This document shows, piece after piece, positions 6,022 through 7,926 of a stretch of DNA of 7,926 bases. Under the pieces are notes generated by a model. That model saw only the letters and a program-made list of their open reading frames with translations, searched no databases and was not told where the DNA came from. How positions within the stretch are numbered: position 1 is the stretch's first letter; each line of letters starts with the position of its first letter. This stretch comes from Anaerolineales bacterium (lineage in GTDB: Bacteria > Chloroflexota > Anaerolineae > Anaerolineales > Villigracilaceae). The stretch is from positions 1 through 7,926 of the forward strand of contig JAFGKO010000201.1 in assembly GCA_016928525.1 (NCBI GenBank), read 5' to 3'. A program made the translations under genes and the position numbers.

Positions 6022-6057
6022 GCGTTGGGATTTACACCAGAAGAAAAGGAGAAAACC

Positions 6058-7359
6058 ATGGGACTCTTTGGACCACCAAACGTTGAAAAAATGAAGATGA
6101 ACAGGGATGTCAAGGGCTTGATCAATGCCCTGGGCTACCAAAAGGACGCTTCCATACCCAGATCCGCCGCTCTTGCCCTGGCTGGGATTGACAGACCGGA
6201 AGCGATCGCGGCGTTCAAGAATCCGCAGGCGGTTGACTGGCTCATCGCTTCGCTCAACGATGAGAAATACTATAACCGTTGGAGCGCCGCCAGGGGTCTT
6301 GGAAGGATCGGCGATGTGCGGGCGGTGGAGCCGCTGACCGCCGCGCTCAAGGATGAACACTCCGACGTACGCACAAGTGCTGCCGAGGCTTTGGGACTGC
6401 TCGGCGACGCCCGCGCCGTGAAGCCGCTCAAAACTGCGCTCAAGGACAAGGAGCCTGGCGTGCGTTCGGTAGCCGCGGAAGCCCTGGGCAGGCTCGGTGA
6501 TGCCCGCGCCGTAAAGCCGCTCATCGCATTGCTCGAAGACTCGACACACATTAAAGTGAGTAGCGGCACCGGCTACAGAAATGTGAACGAGTACGCCGGG
6601 GATGCCCTGGTACAAATCGGTGCTCCAGCCGTGGAGCCGCTCCTTGCTGCGTACAAGGGAAAGGATGGCCGCGTAAACAGTGATGTTATCCGCCTCCTGG
6701 GCAGGCTCGGTGATGCCCGCGCCGTGGAAACACTCATCGCAGAACTCGAGAGCAACCGGCTTTTTGGCGTACGTTCGGCTGCCGCCGCCGCCCTGGGCAG
6801 GATCGGTGATCCCCGCGCCGTGGAACCGCTCATCGCTGCGCTCCAGGATCGCGACATTCTTGTGCGAGATAGCGCCGCAGAAGCCCTGGGGCAGATCGGT
6901 GACCCCCGCGCAGTGAATCCGCTCATCGCTGCACTCGAGGAAACAAGCGGGGTTGTGCGTGATGACATTGCGAAAGCACTGAACAAACTTAACAGAACGC
7001 CTCCACAACCTGTTCCAGGTAAAACAAATATGGATCCCCAGGAATTAAAACAAAGATACAGCCAGGGAGAGCGGAATTTCAACAATGCCGACCTGCGGAA
7101 GGCTGACCTTGGTTGGACAGATCTGACTGAGATCAATCTTGAAAATGCCGACCTGCGCGCGGCCAACCTAAAGGGATCCACTCTGGTAAGAGCCAACTTG
7201 CGCGGAGCCGACCTTCAAGGGGCAGACCTGTCCAGGGCGACCCTCCGTGGAGCAGACTTGAGCGAAGCCAATCTGTACATGGCCAACCTGAACGATGCAT
7301 TCATGATAGCAGCCAACCTATTGGGGGCTACTCTACCCGATGGCACAAAGAATTCATGA
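6058..7359 (+). CDS. HEAT-like repeat / pentapeptide repeat fusion protein
   Basis: A 433-residue soluble protein. ATG 6058 is chosen over upstream in-frame codons because AAAGGAG (6045-6051) is six bases before it, and the upstream frame runs back through the attC-like site. After a short N-terminus, residues about 50-312 carry HEAT/PBS-lyase-type helical repeats of about 31 residues, with the recurring core GDxRAVxPLIAAL followed by VRxxAAEALGxLG. A diverged, longer unit lies at about 160-195. A Pro-rich linker (313-324) leads to residues 325-433. These start MDPQELKQRYSQGERNF, a usual N-terminus for stand-alone pentapeptide proteins, and continue as about seventeen pentads of A(D/N)Lxx type. 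Both parts are protein-interaction solenoids with no catalytic residues. The function is unknown. It may scaffold a partner or, as some pentapeptide proteins do, mimic DNA. Confidence 0.9.
   Translation: MGLFGPPNVEKMKMNRDVKGLINALGYQKDASIPRSAALALAGIDRPEAIAAFKNPQAVDWLIASLNDEKYYNRWSAARGLGRIGDVRAVEPLTAALKDEHSDVRTSAAEALGLLGDARAVKPLKTALKDKEPGVRSVAAEALGRLGDARAVKPLIALLEDSTHIKVSSGTGYRNVNEYAGDALVQIGAPAVEPLLAAYKGKDGRVNSDVIRLLGRLGDARAVETLIAELESNRLFGVRSAAAAALGRIGDPRAVEPLIAALQDRDILVRDSAAEALGQIGDPRAVNPLIAALEETSGVVRDDIAKALNKLNRTPPQPVPGKTNMDPQELKQRYSQGERNFNNADLRKADLGWTDLTEINLENADLRAANLKGSTLVRANLRGADLQGADLSRATLRGADLSEANLYMANLNDAFMIAANLLGATLPDGTKNS
6483..6725 (+). repeat. DNA-level repeats within the HEAT region
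   Basis: A 30-base stretch at 6483-6512 recurs identically at 6696-6725, and close copies lie near 6391, 6791 and 6885. Each encodes the LGxxGDxRAV core of one HEAT unit. Near-identity at nucleotide level implies recent duplication or gene conversion between units, and could allow repeat number to change. Confidence 0.7.
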
Positions 7360-7374
7360 TGAACGGAAGAACGC

Positions 7375-7500
7375 ATGACGGGTAATCGACATAAAGATAT
7401 GAAAATCGCCCCGCTTGTAGATGTCAAAGCACGCTTTGGCGCATATATCAAGCAACTTAAAACTGCTCCTGTTGTTGTGACCAAGAACGGGAGGCCGTAA
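7375..7500 (+). CDS. N-terminal half of split Phd/YefM antitoxin
   Basis: 41 residues. ATG 7375 has GGAAG (7365-7369) five bases upstream; a second ATG at 7399 begins MKIAPLVDVK, which is where many family members start. It ends NGRP then TAA, fifteen bases after the HEAT/pentapeptide gene begins the spacer, so it may share that transcript. It carries the DNA-contacting part only. Confidence 0.55.
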   Translation: MTGNRHKDMKIAPLVDVKARFGAYIKQLKTAPVVVTKNGRP

Positions 7501-7661
7501 TGATGGGCTTTTCAGATAAAGATTATGTAGAGCGCTTTATGCTGGCAATTTCGCCAAAGTTTCAAGCCCTGCTGGATAAAGCAGAACGCCGCATCCAGGA
7601 AACTGGTGGAATAAGCCGCGATGGCGTATGGGCGCAAAGTGAAGACGAAACAAAGGCATAG
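7500..7661 (+). CDS. C-terminal half of split Phd/YefM antitoxin
   Basis: 53 residues starting MMGFSDKDYVERF. Its ATG shares the A of the preceding stop (TAATG, 7498-7502), and GGGAGG (7489-7494) lies five bases upstream, so it could be translated by coupling. It corresponds to the toxin-binding helical region of full-length antitoxins. Whether it is expressed is unknown. Confidence 0.5.
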   Translation: MMGFSDKDYVERFMLAISPKFQALLDKAERRIQETGGISRDGVWAQSEDETKA

Positions 7662-7781
7662 GCAAGTCGAAAAGCCGCCCACCGATTAACGTAACTGCGT
7701 GCGACACGAAGACGCATAAGTAATTGTCATGACCGAAAAATCGGCGCACGACCTGATCTTCCGCCATCAAAACCTATATGC

Positions 7782-7886
7782 CATTGCGAGCGCTCTTTCC
7801 TGACACCGACCGCCAGGACGGTGCGCGAAGCAATCTCCTCTCTAAAATGGGGGATTGCTTCGACGGAAAACCGCCGTCTCGCAATG
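7782..7886. repeat. Palindromic intergenic repeat element (MITE/REP-like)
   Basis: Outer arms CATTGCGAG (7782-7790) and CTCGCAATG (7878-7886) are perfect complements. Inner arms CGAAGCAATC (7826-7835) and GATTGCTTCG (7853-7862) are also perfect and extend by further pairs toward a short A-rich loop. Two side hairpins lie between: CACCG/CGGTG (7804-7808 with 7819-7823) and GACGG/CCGTC (7862-7866 with 7874-7878, sharing end bases with neighbouring arms). The whole can fold as a branched cloverleaf. The ATTGCGAG...GAAGCAATC...CTCGCAATGAC pattern is a style of dispersed intergenic repeat found in several bacterial genomes. No coding capacity. Confidence 0.7.
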
Positions 7887-7926
7887 ACATTATCCAAATT
7901 TAGAATTGCTGGGCATCTTCTTGGGC

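Larger units (their letters stand above)
7375..7661 (+). pseudogene. Phd/YefM-family antitoxin, frameshifted
   Basis: Two adjacent frames together give one Phd/YefM-type antitoxin. The first reads MKIAPLVDVKARFGAY then VVVTKNGRP and stops. The second continues with ERFMLAISPKFQALLDKAERRIQ to a normal C-terminus. Intact relatives read NGRPVAV at the junction, and the present bases fit loss of about seven bases there. The N-terminal half is the DNA-binding fold, and the C-terminal half normally wraps the toxin. No toxin gene follows in the remaining 265 bases, nor is one seen on the other strand. The unit is therefore an orphan, probably decayed, though both halves retain start signals (see the two separate entries). 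Confidence 0.7.

Noticed and set aside
5896..7008. Long 370-residue open frame on the minus strand
   Set aside because: It is antisense to the HEAT repeats. Its regular repeats simply mirror the repeat period of the + strand gene, and the + strand gene has a clear ribosome site and domain content.
7688..7714. TAAC followed by TGCGTGCGACACG, resembling the left half of an attC site after the antitoxin
   Set aside because: No GTTRRRY core or matching right arm follows, and the box does not complement GTTGGGC. It could be a decayed site but cannot be supported.
7537..7770. Minus-strand open frame as a possible toxin partner
   Set aside because: It overlaps the antitoxin C-terminal half antisense and its translation does not resemble RelE, ParE, PIN or other known toxins.

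Overview
The window looks like a bacterial chromosome segment. The gene content suggests Chloroflexota, possibly Anaerolineae-like: a split biotin carboxylase / biotin carrier pair, a CYTH protein, an ECF-type sigma factor followed by a Pro/Ser/Thr-rich single-pass membrane protein, and degenerate short-period intergenic repeats. The taxonomic call is an inference from gene style and is not proven here. All convincing genes are on the + strand.

Left part (1-3637), housekeeping-like. It opens with the C-terminus of a biotin carboxylase, followed by a biotin carboxyl carrier protein with an ESMKM biotinylation site. These are two parts of one biotin-dependent carboxylase. A CYTH-domain (CyaB-like) protein follows, separated by a tandem array of about eight degenerate heptamers that runs across the stop codon of the carrier gene. 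After a 158-base gap comes a three-gene unit: an ECF-like sigma factor, a one-TM protein whose GTG start overlaps the sigma stop, and a SAM-methyltransferase-like protein 11 bases further on.

Middle (3638-5157). A strong promoter candidate precedes a leader of about 155 bases with several possible helices, including a terminator-like hairpin that competes with another pairing. A predicted lipoprotein of unknown function follows. The 380-base gap after it holds a GC-rich hairpin, two promoter candidates and a 26-base near-palindrome.

Right part (5086-7926), accessory-looking. A CPBP (CAAX-type) intramembrane protease gene, visibly AT-richer than its neighbours, lies between two signals that together match an integron gene cassette. 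The first bases after a GTT core (5115-5121) are exactly complementary to a GGCTAAC box that overlaps the stop codon (5959-5965). That box opens a 63-base attC-like site ending in GTTGGGC. The next gene starts exactly as far from its boundary as the protease gene does (42 bases). It encodes an unusual fusion of HEAT-like repeats with pentapeptide repeats. It is followed by a Phd/YefM-type antitoxin split by a frameshift into two overlapping reading frames, with no toxin in view, and by an intergenic repeat of about 105 bases that can fold into a branched structure. No integrase or transposase gene is present, so mobility of the cassette is inferred from site architecture alone.
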